A stretch of 64,000 nt of DNA from Sclerodactyla briareus (GCA_026419785.1 JAODTK010005746.1:62001-126000), one strand, 5' to 3'; positions 46,229 through 58,635 are shown, counted from the first letter of the stretch. Program-made: numbers and translations. The notes: generated from the letters alone by a model not told the origin.

Positions 46229-48540
46229 GTAAACACGATAACTTGATCAGGTCCTGGGTAGGTCGGCCTCATACTTTGGTAGTTGTGTTCCCCATGGTGA
46301 ACAATGAACCCTATTCTTTTTTGGGTCGTCAGAGATTCCAATCTGAGGTTCACCAGATCTCAAAGTTCGGAAACTCTTGTACACACTATAAGTCAAGAAT
46401 AATTGGTCGATCAAGTTTGAATTGGGTGTAAAGCTTTCCTATGGGGATACAGGAACCCTATTGTTTTTGGTTCAGGTCGGGAGTGAATTTGGTCGAAAAT
46501 GGAAATTGGAAATTTCGATATTTTGGCCAATTTTTGGCTTGTAAACACGATAACACCTGAACTCGAGCCCCACCGCGATGGATGAAGCTCATACTTGGTA
46601 TGTGTGTTTCCCATGATGAGTCATGAACCCTATTGTTTTGGGGTCAGTCAGAGGTCATCTGAGGTCACCAAGTCAAAGTCTGAACCTTGTAAACACGATA
46701 AGTCCAGAATGGTTGGGTCTGAATCAGTTGAAATTAGGTGTATGCTTTCTGATGGGGAGTACAGGAACCCTATTGTTTTTTTGGTTTAGGTCGGGTAGTG
46801 AATTTTTGGTCGAAAATAGAACATTTGCGAAAATTCGAGTATGTTGGGGCCAATTTCGGGCTTGTAAACACACGATAACTAACTCCGGCCCCCCTGGATG
46901 GATGAAGCTCATACTTGGTATGTGTGTTTCCCATATGCGTACTGAACCTATCGTTTTGGGGTCAGGTCATAGGCATCTGAGTTCAACCCCAGAGGTCCAA
47001 CAGTCTGAAGCCCTTGTAAACACTATAAGTCGCAGATGGTTGGTCTGATCAAGTTGAAATTAGTGTATAGCTTCCTTATGGGGGGGAGTACCCAGGAACC
47101 CTAATCGTTTTTTGGTCAGGTCGGGAGTAAATTTTAATTGGGGTTCGAAATAGAAAATTTGTGAAAATTCGATTTTTGTCCAATTTTGGCTTGTAAAACA
47201 ACACGATAACTCGACCACCACTGGATGGATGAAGCTCATACTTGGTATGTGTGTTCCCCATGATGAGTACATGAACCCTGTTGTTTTGGGGTAGGTCAGA
47301 GGTTCCTGAAAGGTCACCAGAGGTCATTAAGTATGAAAACCTTCGAAACACGATAAGTCCAGAATGGTTGGTCTGATCAAGTTGAAGATTAAGGGTGATA
47401 GCTTTCTTATGGAGTACAGGAACCCTATTGTTTTTGTGTTTTGTCGGGAGTGAATGTTGGTCGACCATAGAAAATTTGCGAAAATTCGATCTTTTGGCCA
47501 TTTCCGGCTTGTGTATACACGATAACGCGACCCACCTAATTGGATGAAGCTCATACGTGTATGTGTGTTCCCCATGCTAGTACAGGAACCCTGTTGGTTT
47601 GGGGTCAGGTCAAGGTCAGCGAAGGTCACCAAGATGTCAAAGTCTGAAACCTTGTACACACGATAAGTCCAGAATGGTTGGTCTGATCAAGTTTGAAATA
47701 ATATGTGTATAGCTTTTCTTATGGGAGCACAGGAACCCTAATGTTTCTTGTTTCTGGTTTCACAGGTCGGGTGAAATTTTGGTCGAAAATAGAAATTTTT
47801 AAAATTTGAAATTTTTGCCAATTTGGCTTTAAACACGATAACTCAAACCCCACCCGGATGGGAGAAGCTCATACGTGGTAGTTGTGTTCCCCATATGGTA
47901 CATGAACCCTATTGTTTTGGGGGCAGGTCAGAGATCATCTGAGGTCACCAGAAGGTAAAGTCCCTGAAAACCTTGTAAACCAACTAAGTCCAGAATGGTT
48001 GGTCTGATCAAGTTGACATTAGGTGTAAAGCTTTCTTATGGTGTACAGGAACCCTAATGGTTTTTGTGGTCATGTCATGAGTGAATTTTGATCGAAAATA
48101 GGACATTTGTGGAAATTTGATATTTTTAGCCAATTTTGGCTTGTAAACATGATAACTTTACCCCATCCTGGATGGATGAAGCTCATACTTGGTATGTTTT
48201 GTTCCCCAGGATTAGTTGATGACCATATTGTTTTGGGGTCAGGTCAGAGGTCATCTGAGGTCACCAGAGGTCAAAGTCCTGAAAAACCTTGTAAACACAA
48301 ATAGTCGAACGGTTGGGTCCTGATCAAGGTTGAATTAGTGTGTATCTTCCTTATGGGGAGTCTGAACCCTATTGTTTTTGGTAGGGTGGGGTTAAGAGGC
48401 TCATACTTGGGTTTTGTGTATTCCCCATGATGAGTACATTAACCCTTTGTTTTTGGGGCAGTTCGGAGGGTCCTCTAAAGTTTACCAGATTAAAAGTCTG
48501 AAAATCCTTGAATTAGTGTGTAGCTTTCCTTACGGCAGGT
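46229..48540. repeat. ~318-bp satellite, about 7.5 units, dimeric
   Basis: The GATGAAGCTCATAC word (or a variant) recurs near 46,267, 46,581, 46,901, 47,228, 47,543, 47,861 and 48,175, spacings 314-327, with a partial unit near 48,390. Each unit is itself a diverged dimer: both halves open with CTTGTAAACACGATAA and hold a GTACA(T/G)GAACCCTATTGTTTT word. The first half carries GGTCAGAGGTCATCTGAGGT, the second AGTCCAGAATGGTTGGTCTG and GAAAATTTGCGAAAATTCGA. It is non-coding; all frames here are artefacts of the array. Unit-to-unit differences include many single-base insertions or deletions. Confidence 0.92.
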
Positions 48541-50352
48541 ACATGAACCGCTATTAGGTTGTTTGGGGGTAGCGAGAGTAGGGGAAATTTGGTGGGTTTG
48601 CTTGTGTTGTGCTGTTTCCGGGTGGCCGGGTTTATATGAATTTCTGTGGGTACTGGTCTCCGTGTTCTGGCTATGAGTTGACATAAACAGTCAAAGAATA
48701 CTACGAGCCCTTTTGGCTTTCTGTTTCTGATCCTTTAAGAATAGTTACCCTGTCAAATACTAACACTTTTTTCTCTCTTTGGTGAATCGTCCATCCCGTT
48801 AGTCAATCTCCGTCATCAATATCGAACTATACAGTTTTCGCAGGAGGTGCTTTTTTTCCAGTACTAGGAGAAAGTTGCGAAGGCAACCTGTCGTTCCCCC
48901 CGCTATGACGTACCGCAAACTGGGACATACACCACCCCAGACAACGAGTCCTGTGTAACAAGCATCTTTCTTTCTATTCACATAGGTGGTCTGCTAGCGC
49001 TAGGTACAGTTGCGGAAAGTTATGGACCGGATACTTTTGAAGAGGAACAAATAATAGACGATCTTTGCGTAGGCCGCGATTCTTGTATGAGTAATGGAGG
49101 TAGTGCCGATCATAAAACCTGGTGGTGGCGTAGCTAGGATTTTGTCTAGGATGAGAGAGAGTTTTTCTCTGGGAATAACAATTTAGTCAGGAGCTTTGGC
49201 CAGCAGGATATGATAGGATACAATATATATTTAATAAATTCAATTTTGCGGAAAATTGCAGTCTCAAGTCATAACAAAACCATCCAGATGTGCATGTTGG
49301 GGTAAAATGGGTTGGGGTAAACAGTTTCTTTTCATCCCTTTCCTTCATGTCTTTCCGCCTCCACGGGTTAAGTTCAATCAGGCTACTCCTCAGATTAAAG
49401 GATTTAAAGACTGCATTTTCGTTACACATTACAATCTGTTTTGTTATCCTGGTGATTGAGATGCCTCATTTCTACTATCTTATGTGCGATTGGCGTCCTG
49501 CAAGACTGGTAAGTTTGCAATACTTGCGACAACATTGATCCCATCTTGTTTTGAATCTTTGTGTCATTGTACCGATGACTAAGAGCGTGGCTGTGTCGAT
49601 TACCGGGGAAAGGTGTGTCATGTTCCGGTGACGGGTACAGCGAACTAACATGCCTTAAGAACAGCTATGAAAAGATCTGACTGCTTTCTTCTTTCAGTGG
49701 CAGCGTCAGGGTCCGAATGGATGGACAACATTCCTTCAGTACTAATGCATATGAGTTCATTGTATTGAGTTGCCGAAAGTTTTCATATCTAAATTTAGTA
49801 GAAGTGGTTGATATGTGAGAATGCCAAGAGAGCGCTATTCATCCGAGAGGCATCCCCCTGGTTTCGCAGAGCACAAATGTTGGCAAAATGTATTATAGTT
49901 GTTTAAAACTAGCCAAATCTAGAATTGAGGGGATGGTTCTGCTGTGATATATCTATACCAACTATTTCCAACGAGATACCCCCTCCTCCTCACCCATCCC
50001 ACAGGAATCGCCGCCATAAATTTACTTAGCGCAAGCCTTGCTGTCAGTGAGGCCAGTTGATATGCGTCTGTCTAATTTGATCAGACAAGGACAAACTCTT
50101 CTGAACTGTAAATAACCAAGCGCATGTGCGGACGTCCAAGAAATCCCATAATAGCAGGTATATCACCTGTCGAAATGATGGAACCAGCCAACTTGGGGAA
50201 GTCGACCTAAGCCAACTCTGCATATGTAAGTTCTCGTTCGAGAAAGACCCAAACATGGCGCATTGCGTCTTGTCAAGACCAAAGAAACAGTCATGCTAAA
50301 AAGTGGTAATTTTGATTGGTCTAATTTTTGTTTTGACCAAACATTGTTCAGA

Positions 50353-50356
<4 letters not shown>
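48541..50356. other. No feature identified
   Basis: Unique-looking sequence; frames at 49,187-49,538 overlap on both strands and have no recognised homology. Confidence 0.4.

Positions 50357-50390
<34 letters not shown>
50357..50390. repeat. (GT)n microsatellite
   Basis: A clean alternating GT run of 16-17 units; GTGTTCGACACAC immediately right of it is a short palindromic word. Confidence 0.95.
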
Positions 50391-50920
50391 TGTGTTCGAC
50401 ACACTTTCTCGTCAGCAGGATTCTAGAATTCGATAACCCGGTGATTTCATTAATGTTCAGCTAATGGCAGGAACAGCTGTGTTAGACTTCAAAACTAATT
50501 GAACAATTACTCAAATATGATGTAGCCAATAACGTCATTATGATCTGCTTATAGGGTTCTCCTATCGCGGAGTATGGCCAGCAGGCGACTGGGCATAAAG
50601 TAACTCTGGGCAACATATCCATCGAGCACACTTTAACAAACAAGAGAAACTACAAACATTCATTTAGAAGAAATTCGTTTTTCAAAGGTTAATATAATGC
50701 TATTTTCGATATTTTGCAATGACCGTTCTGGTTTTTTTTTTTTATCTTCACGCACTGTTCCATCATTACTTTCGCTAGTGCCAATGTGTCACGGCCTTCA
50801 GTATTTTCAGAATTGTGGTGAAAATCGAATTCAGTAATCAGAATTTGCCCGTAAGGTCAACCTGCCAATAACCTTTAGAATATAAATAGGGAGATCCGAT
50901 TGTTATCTAGGGTGATTTGC

Positions 50921-51115
50921 AGGGGCGTCGTGCAAAAATATATTGGGGGGGGGGGGGAGAGGGGGCATCAGTGTCACGTGGATTGGCTGCGTCGGCGCCC
51001 TCCACGACGCATTGGCTGGTTCTGATGTTACTCCCGTTCAGTGCTACCTCTGTATATTCAATAGTGCGACTGGCGCGATACTCGTGTATATTCATTAGTG
51101 CCGATTGGCGCCAAA
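50921..51115. repeat. G-run repeat opening with GGGGCGTCGTGC, plus ~39-bp direct repeat
   Basis: GCAGGGGCGTCGTGC is followed by a 14-base G run at 50,944-50,957. At 51,050-51,110 two near-copies of TGTATATTCA(A/T)TAGTGC, then GA(C/T)TGGCGC, lie 39-40 bases apart. GCACGACGCC at 53,080-53,089 is the inverted complement of the opening, so 50.9-53.1 kb may be one inserted element. Confidence 0.5.
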
Positions 51116-52159
51116 TAAATTGCGTAATTAGGACAAATTTGGATCTTGAACATCGTTATTAATGGTTACTAGAGTTAAGGCCGTAGTTCCCTATTGTTGT
51201 TATACTTCTTATTGCTATAATAAAGGTTCGGATAGCAAGCTATTGTATTTGCTCATCCACGGGTTAGTGGGAGTTAGCGTCGTTTTAAGTAGATGGGTCA
51301 TTCTCTTATAGATTTGCCGTGCTGCAGAGACGTTACCTCGTGCGATATTGAATACATTCAATATATTACAAGGGCGAAATAAGTGCCCGGCCGATTATAT
51401 TATATATATCGTTGTGTGGAGACAATCCTATGGAGTTCAGCGAGGGTCTATGAACGGGCCCTAACTGTAAAGTGTTTGCAAATAGTACTAGTTTCGCAAG
51501 TATCTAAATTATTTACACCATATGAAGCATTTTGATATATCTTCCCCTACCCCATTATTTGCTCTTCACTAAAGTGGAGTTATTTCAGTACTGATGGGGC
51601 CTAACATTAATGGGAAGTCCCGACGTTTGTGGATTAGAGGCGAAAGAAACAGAACGAAAACAGAACGTTGAACAGCGCAGAATATGCTGCACAAATCTGA
51701 AAGAATTTCGAACAATTTATTATCGAACAGTTTTAATGTAAAATGAACGATCTCACGAATGAAAGTAGTGGAACATTATACTGAGACCGCGGCTTGGAAG
51801 ATGGAAGCGAGTTTATTGTCTGATTGAGCAAAGATGGACGGAACGCAGTGACGAGAATGTGACAGGATTGAGAGGAGAATTAAGAATAAAGTAAAAGAGT
51901 CGATTTAGGAACACACTCTTTAACGTAAATTACAAAACTTAGCCAGTAATTAGTAATTAAATTTGATCAGAGAAATTAGTTTATCGTAAGGCAATCTTAT
52001 GTACTGACCGCATATAATAATGTATTCTTGCTCAGAAATAGTTAAATATATAAGTGCAGAAACTCTCAGTAAGCTCCTGGCGAATTCATTCATTAGTAGA
52101 AGGCGAATATCGGACAAGACGATTTACCATCACCCGTGACAATCAGCAGGTGATGACTT
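51116..52159. other. No gene identified
   Basis: The only hint is a TATAATAAAGG word near 51,216. It resembles the R region of an LTR, but no paired LTR, primer-binding site or gag-pol frame was found. Confidence 0.35.
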
Positions 52160-53095
52160 TTTAGGCCGAGCGCCACCACGGTTGGCGCGCAACATACATA
52201 CAAATGTCCGTCACTTCCCACTTTCCGTGCCTAATAAAGAAAAGCATACCCCTAAAATAAACAGAAACTTCCAACTTTTTTTTATTCCAGGAAGGATTCT
52301 CGAAAATATTTCAGGTGGCTTTCGCTACAATTCACAGACACTTTAAACACCTTTTAATTTATGGCATAGAGGATTTACCAGGGGTTACCAATCCCAATGA
52401 TGGGTTTCAGATTCGCCAGAAAAATATGTGAAATTAATTAGTGTGCCACTGACTCCATGTCGCGATCTATCTAAGCTGCGCGACACCATTAATCGCCCTG
52501 CTCGATTTTTTTCCAAAGTAAAATGTTCACTGTTGCCAAATGGGGAGCTCCAGACGGTCATTTTTCAATAATCAAATAATAAAAATAACTTAAATTTGTA
52601 ATGAAAAAATGAGGAATTTCACTTTCAGCCACAGTATGTTGAGCCGATTTTCTATGAAAGCAGGAGCGGCACCCATTGCCCAGTGGCATTTTTCCTGTAG
52701 TAAATTGAAAATAACAGAATTTCATCTTAGCCACCAAATGTTCAAGTGGTGTAATTGTTATACAACGGAGCAGGCACCATTAGTTGTTGCGCAGCGTAGC
52801 AAAATTTTTGAAATTAGGTCTTCTCAAATGTCAAATGGTGATCTCCAGATGGCTATTTTCATGTGATAATCCAAAATTAATCTCGAAGCATTGGTATGAA
52901 TTGCACCTTAGCCACTCTATTTCTTGCGATTTCAGGCTGTCCAAGCGAAGCGGCACCATGACATATAGTTACTTTTTGATTTCGAGAACACCTTTTAATT
53001 TAAATTATGACGAAATTTGATGAAACCTCTGACAAAATTTGGGGGGGGGGCGGGCTCCCCGGGCTCCCCGGGCTCCAATGGGCACGACGCCACTG
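52160..53095. repeat. Repeat block with GCGCCACC hairpin and ~165-bp units
   Basis: It begins with GGCCGAGCGCCACCACGG (hairpin 52,170-52,188) and ends with a G run and GGGCACGACGCCACTGG. Internally a GGAGC(G)GCACCATT-like word and an AAATGG(G/T)GA(G/T)CTCCAGA word recur (about 52,540, 52,840) with TTAGCCAC words (about 52,725, 52,910), indicating decayed tandem units. Non-coding. Confidence 0.5.
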
Positions 53096-54469
53096 GTGAT
53101 TTGTTTCCGGATATTCGTGTCACTAGTGATGGTGGTTGTTGTTTTCGCCGTTCTGATCGGTTTCATCATTATTGTACTTAAGTGATGTCTCGAGAGGCTT
53201 CAAAGACACAGTTATATTTGTGGCGTTTAAGGTTGGAATTTTTGGTAGCCAAGACCGGTCTTTTCGAATTTCCCGGTCTCGATTTCGAGAACAAGACCGC
53301 CCATACCTTCAACGGAGGCTACAGTAGAGACTAGAGACCCGAATTCGAGATCGGTCGTGGTCTCTGCGGTTTCGACTGCAGAGCACTGTTTCTCACATTT
53401 AACCCCAACTTGAACCAAGGGCTCAATATTATGTGTTTGAAATTTCTAACCTGTAGTGCCTGTCAACTATGAGAGTGCACTCCGTTGGGCTCATTATTCG
53501 TCCTTCTGCCGCGTTGATACTAAACAATCGGAGCCGTGATCCAGGATTACAATTATTGGAGAGGTTAGGACGGTTTCTAAGTAATAGTCCCAGGTTGTTA
53601 CCCCCTCGGATATTTCATTATGTGAATACCTGCAGCTTCAGCTGCAAATTGATTGGCCCCACCACCGTTTTTCGTGTATCAAGGACGTGAGCTGGGAGGT
53701 GGATGGTGCCCTGGTGGGCACTGTGCTGGTGGTGCTGACGGTCGTCCACCTCCGCACCACCGCTCAGGCTCATTTGAGCCCGCGGTTCCTTTGGTTCCCG
53801 GAACATGCTATCACATAATAAGATGACGGGTTTGCCTGTCAAGGGACTTGGTATGCTGAACATTGTGTTAAACTCTTTCCGGAGTGCGCCTGCCCCACCC
53901 AGTCCCTCGTAACCAAATAAAACTGATCGGACTAGCGTATCACGCAACGGCGAGTTCACCCACTGTGGATTTTTTTCCGTTTTTCATCCGTCGTTGCAGC
54001 GTACGCTTCCGATCCGGTGTAAGGCCATGACTGGGTGAAAGATTCTTCCCATACCTCAACTCAGTCAGTGTGATTTCAACGTTCCCCACTGGTTGTCAGT
54101 AGCAAGATGGCTAATGAGTCTTGGCCAGTTATGGATCTACAGCCGTGATGACAGCATCTCAGATTCTCTGACTTTTGCTAGAAGCCGTGGCCTCAGAATG
54201 TTGCTCCATGGTCTGAAGAATCCGATGCGGGGCGTTGGACGTGGTACGCAATGGTGTGTAATCGACAAAGAAATCGAATATGTACTCATAGACGAGAGAT
54301 TGGAATGCTCGTAAAAGTCCGGGTTTCATGAGTGCCCAGTCTTTCACGACTATCACATGATGCTGGCATAACACTCAGGTTTTCTTTCAAAATCCCGAGG
54401 AATAAGCTACGTCAGGCTCCAGGACGACGTGGATCCCACGAATGATGGCGATAGTAGCCACGTGTAAAG
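53096..54469. other. Unresolved; possibly upstream part of the Penelope-like element
   Basis: 53,245-53,395 holds degenerate GGTCT(C/T)GA..TTCGAGA words that read as Glu/Thr/Leu repeats on the minus strand. The 113-codon minus-strand frame 53,618-53,959 is unrecognised. The plus strand from about 53,960 may carry the N-terminal part of the element at 54.47 kb, but no motif was clear. Confidence 0.3.
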
Positions 54470-56090
54470 CTGACCAAAACTAATTGGCCTCCGTTTGAAG
54501 GTCGGGTGAATGTGGATCCCGAGCAGGGCTTGCAGAGACAACTCCTGCAACCCATCAAGAAGCGGGGCAGGCTTATATATATTGGAAAACTGAAGAGAAA
54601 TTCCTCTCTGGCCCGGCCCTGAGGCCACTTGTGTGGGCTTCGTTATATTGAGTGACATCATCCATGATATGGACGCACGGGGAAGAAAAACTTACCTTGT
54701 TCATCGCACAATCAACCATTCCCCCCCATCACAAATTCACTGCCGAATTTGTTTCAAGAAGCGACAGAGTCCACTTCCTGACCATCCACTGTGACGTGGA
54801 AACGGGTCACTCAGAAAACATACTTGTTCACAAAACCACGGACAAGCACAATTTCCTACTCCCTAGCAGTTTGTCACCCACCCCACTGCACGCATAACTT
54901 CCCTACAGTCACGCTCTTCCGTCTGACAACGCATTTGCCTCCCAATGCTGATGTCGAGTCCCGTGCAATGCACTTTCAAAACATCTCCAAAAAAAGCAGT
55001 ATTTCCGGAGTTCCCTTGAAGAGGCCATTAAAAGGCTAGAAGACTCTCCGCGATTGAAACTCTGACGACAGACGCGTCAATCCAACTCCAGAGTACCACT
55101 CGTCTGTGAATACCATTCTGCCCTCCCACCATTAGCCACTCTCATTCCAAGCATTTGCCCATCCTTCAAGTCAAGGGGAAAAAAAAAACCGCCCCCCCCT
55201 AAAATCCTTTCCGGAACCCCGGTTGTTGCCTACATCAGACCTCGGAAGCTGCGTGACAATTCTAGTCAATCCAAATTTTCGGGAAGGCAAGCTGAGCCGC
55301 AAACAAACACCGGCGCAGCCGCCCCTGCCCATCCAACGCAACACGTGCAAACTTGTAGATCTCACAACGTGTTTCAAAAGTTTCCAGACATCCGCATATT
55401 TCCGATTCAAACAGATCTTGATTTCGTCTCGAAGAACCTGTCTACCTAATTTACTGTAACCTCTGCGGAGGTTCAGTAGCATCGGGGAAACAAAACACCC
55501 TGAGGGAGCGAATGACCCAACACCGATCATCCTCAGACCCAAAAAATTTGAGGCAGCCGGTTTGCTAAGCATTCACCATGTCCGTCATCCATTGACAACC
55601 TGAGAGTGATGTCAATCGACCATGACCCAATTGGGTCATACTAAATCCCGCAAAGCGCAAAAAATTACTGGGAATTGAACCTGAAAACGACTACAACAAC
55701 CCAATTCTGGCGGTCTGAACATTCGGAACGGACCTACCAATCACAAAAAGATGAAATGGTACCCCTCGGCGCCCCCTCCCTATTTTGCTATTTGTCAATC
55801 AAAAGCGCAAATTGGCCTTCATTAGTATAAGAATCCTGTTGGGATTATCTTCCTGTCAATCACTGAGGCGCAAATTGGCCTCTCCTCTCCCAGCGTGATA
55901 CCCCAGGATTATCCCCTGTCAATCAGCGAAACACTAATTAGCCTCACCCCACCATGCTTCCTAGGCCTAAAAGTCCTCAGCCGTCTCCTTCGAGTTATCA
56001 CTTCTGTGGTCACTGCAACGCACTGACGAAGGACTAGTATTGTCCGAAGCCTTGCAATCCACAAACCATCTCGGCTGTTTTACTCCCATT
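54470..56090 (+). mobile_element. Penelope-like retroelement: RT and GIY-YIG endonuclease, degenerate
   Basis: Read across frames on the plus strand: KTNW.PFEGRV; an IYIGKL-type segment and EEKFLSGPALRPLVW; the palm motif at 54,644-54,662, a disrupted form of Tyr-Ile-Asp-Asp; then MIWTHGEEKLTLFI; KFTAEFVSRSDRVHFLTIHC; HKTTDKHNFLLPSS, the 'TD.H.(Y/F)L...S.HP' block characteristic of Penelope-like RTs; SLEEAIKRLEDSPR; YIRPRKLRDNSSQSKF; TTCFKSF; CNLCGG; IGET at 55,481-55,492, and after a one-base shift TLRERMTQHRSS (GIY-YIG with its Arg and His); then VMSIDHDPIG. The 3' part has ACTGACGAAGGAC...GTCCGAAGCC (56,023-56,058), a hairpin common near the ends of such elements. Order and spacing are convincing. 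Multiple frameshifts mean the copy cannot make an intact protein as written. No introns or intact pLTR pair were found. Confidence 0.8.
55794..55945. repeat. ~62-bp tandem repeat in the element's 3' region
   Basis: GTCAATCA occurs at 55,794, 55,855 and 55,918, each followed by a GCGCAAATTGGCC or ACTAATTAGCC word and a GGATTATC word. Three units, spacing 61 and 63. Confidence 0.75.
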
Positions 56091-56189
56091 TTTCCTAGCC
56101 TCAATCGCTATTCGCATCTCATTCGAGATCCAGCCATTATTTAGGTAGCATTGTTGTCTTACAGTTGTTTTACAGTTTTTGCCTCGTGT

Positions 56190-56265
56190 CTATATATATA
56201 TATAGATATATATTATATATTATATATCTATATATATTATATATTATATAAAGATTATCCTTATC

Positions 56266-56332
<67 letters not shown>
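56190..56332. repeat. Long (TA)n microsatellite
   Basis: About 140 bases, almost all alternating TA with GATTATCCTTATC near the middle. It separates the Penelope-like element from the GC-rich patch. Confidence 0.95.
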
Positions 56333-56335
<3 letters not shown>

Positions 56336-56640
56336 CAGTCGAGGCCATCAAACGGAGACGCCAGGCCAAGCTCAACCTGTTAGTAAGAATCCGCGGTGAG
56401 TGAGTTCGGCATCACATTCAAGGCACTACGACGCGCAAACAGGGGAGCGGATGCCAGCGTCCTGCGAGACCGTGGAGATGGCACATGGCAACAGGGCTTG
56501 GGGCCGGCCTACAGAGGCGATTCGGAGGACGCCGAAAAAACTCGGACTCTGTGGCGCGATGTCAGCGCGTAAAGGCAGAGGATGAGAAGATCCTAACCGA
56601 GGAATCGGATGTGGGGCTCTCTGGATCAGATTTCTCACCG
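56333..56640 (+). other. GC-rich, coding-like patch of unknown identity
   Basis: Directly after the (TA)n run the composition jumps to GC-rich. One plus-strand frame (about 56,389-56,568, ending TAA) has a protein-like composition: SEFGITFKALRRANRGADAS and later YRGDSEDAEKTRTLWRDVSA. A second frame at the left edge reads VEAIKRRRQAKLNLLVRIRG before a CGCG/GTGAGTGAG donor-like site near 56,394. A third, at the right, reads KAEDEKILTEESDVG. All three frames are open, which GC-rich DNA allows by itself. No family is recognised; it could be an exon cluster or a transposon gag-like remnant. Confidence 0.3.
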
Positions 56641-58635
56641 TTGGCTTTCTATGGGGTTTGCTCCCTCATTTCTGTTCATTTGAAGAAAACAACAACAATT
56701 TTGCTAAAGAATGGAAAATAACCGTGAGTGACGTGGCATATAATTTGCGGTTGAATATTGATGCAGAAAATTCACTGTATAACTTCTTGTGTTCCCCCCA
56801 GGCAACTTCCCAAGGATGCTGATACCCGCCTAGTCTTGCGGGCTTTGAATAGGTTGAACTAGTGTCAACGACTGAGATATGATCGCCTCCGTTCTATCAT
56901 CTGAATTTTTGATTGAAACGAAGGTGGATGTAGGGACAAAAGTATAACAAGAGGGATGGTAGGCGATGGAACATGAATAATGTTATGTATAAAGATGAGT
57001 ATTATTACATGGATTATTATACAGGGGAGTATCTATTTATAAACACCACACACACACACACACCAAAAGAGGGGAGAGAGAGATGAGGGAGGCACACATC
57101 ACTCCCGGAAACATTCAATTTTTTGTGCGTGAAAGGTTTTCCAGGTTGTTTAATTTAAGACTGTACGTCTGACTATATACTGGTATCGGAAAACATGGAA
57201 ATGGTTCTACTTTAAAGGTACTGGGAGAATCTGTCATTCCTCACGAGAGTGGGGGCCTGGGATATGGTCTACATCACAAGCACATTGACATTGCCACGAG
57301 TGCCATATAATGTAATCATGTATTCAGATCAAAACTGTTGCATTTATTAAGCACCCGAAAGGACACTTCCAGTATTTTTATTTTTTACTTCACTGCAATG
57401 CATGTCGGCCCAAAGTGGTCTAGTATGTGTGAGAAATGCTGGAACCCAACAGTGGGGTTCGGAATCCCAGAGGAGGCGGTGATTATTCTCTAGGAGGAAG
57501 AATCAAAAACTTTTTTTGTTGCGGCCAGGTATAGCCTTAGTAATCGGGGAAGTTCGGTTATGCTCGAACTCTAACTACCATTCATCCCCAAACTGCTGTA
57601 GCAACGATATAAAGACAAGAGTTGGACATTGGCTAGCCGTTACTCTAAGTTTCGGACGTTGAGAATACATCATGGTAGGTATTAAAAACATGGGTAGTCT
57701 AAATAAACATTTCCGGCTTGTCATAACTCCAATCTTTCAGCTTATAACCAATTTGAAATAATAAAAAGAAAGTCCTTCCCACAGAGGCTATGATCAATTG
57801 CAGTACGTGGTGAATTGAACCACGGGAATATTTCTTCAGACGTCCTAACTGTTTACTGTCGAATACTTCGGGGACAATAGGGAATCTATTTGGACATGCG
57901 TGATCAATATTGGTGTTCTCTATTCACCTTCTTGTGCTGTTCGATCGGCCCGCACTTTCTGACACTAAGTCAAAACAGTTCTTCGGGGGTAACGACGCCA
58001 AGTCCCTCTGGGGAGCGTGCAGAATCTCCTTACCTGCCACGCTGTGGTTTGAGAGACAGAAGGGATTCAACATTATCTCATGTTGACACCGGCTCCTGAG
58101 GGGGTACATGATACCGAAAAGCTCCTGCATAGTGGCCAGGGATTATCCGCCAGATGTTCAGGTATCGATGATATTTGCTATCCGTTCACCGAAAAAATAA
58201 CTGTGTTTTAATTTTTGTGTCCTTGTTGTTGTTTGCGAAGTGACGGTAAGGTCTACGATGGGGCCAGACGCTTGGGAACGTCACCAGCGACAGTTAATTC
58301 AGGTGACGGTGAGGGTCAAGTACATATGGTCTCGAACTGCGGATGGGCGCCGAAAATAAATGGTGTAACGAGTACAATCAGTGGAAGAGGTGGTTTGAAT
58401 GATGAAAGTTAACATCGCTTCAGACAGCTGGTATCTCATGAGGGTAAAAATGGCTGATGGGAACTAATTATTCGAACCGTTCAAAACAAGTGAAGCGGGA
58501 GAGAGAGCAATGATGTTGAGGGTAGTTCCCCTCTAAAAAAGGTGTAGTTTGACGTAACAATTATGGGCATGGATACCGACATATAACAATATAATTATAT
58601 TAGATATTTAATATAAAATTATCTATTATACGTGA
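56641..58635. other. No gene identified
   Basis: A (CA)n run of about 18 bases at 57,046-57,063. A GGAACCCAACAGTGGGGTTC hairpin near 57,442. ATATAAAG near 57,608 is a TATA-like word with no gene attached. Otherwise unremarkable. Confidence 0.4.

Noticed and set aside
46623-47659. Overlapping 110-141-codon frames on both strands
   Set aside because: They lie inside the ~318-bp satellite; unit length and low stop density create them.
51180-51300. LTR end suggested by TATAATAAAGG
   Set aside because: No paired repeat, primer-binding site or gag-pol frame was found.
56151-56333. Tyr-Ile repeat peptide
   Set aside because: Translation of a (TA)n microsatellite.
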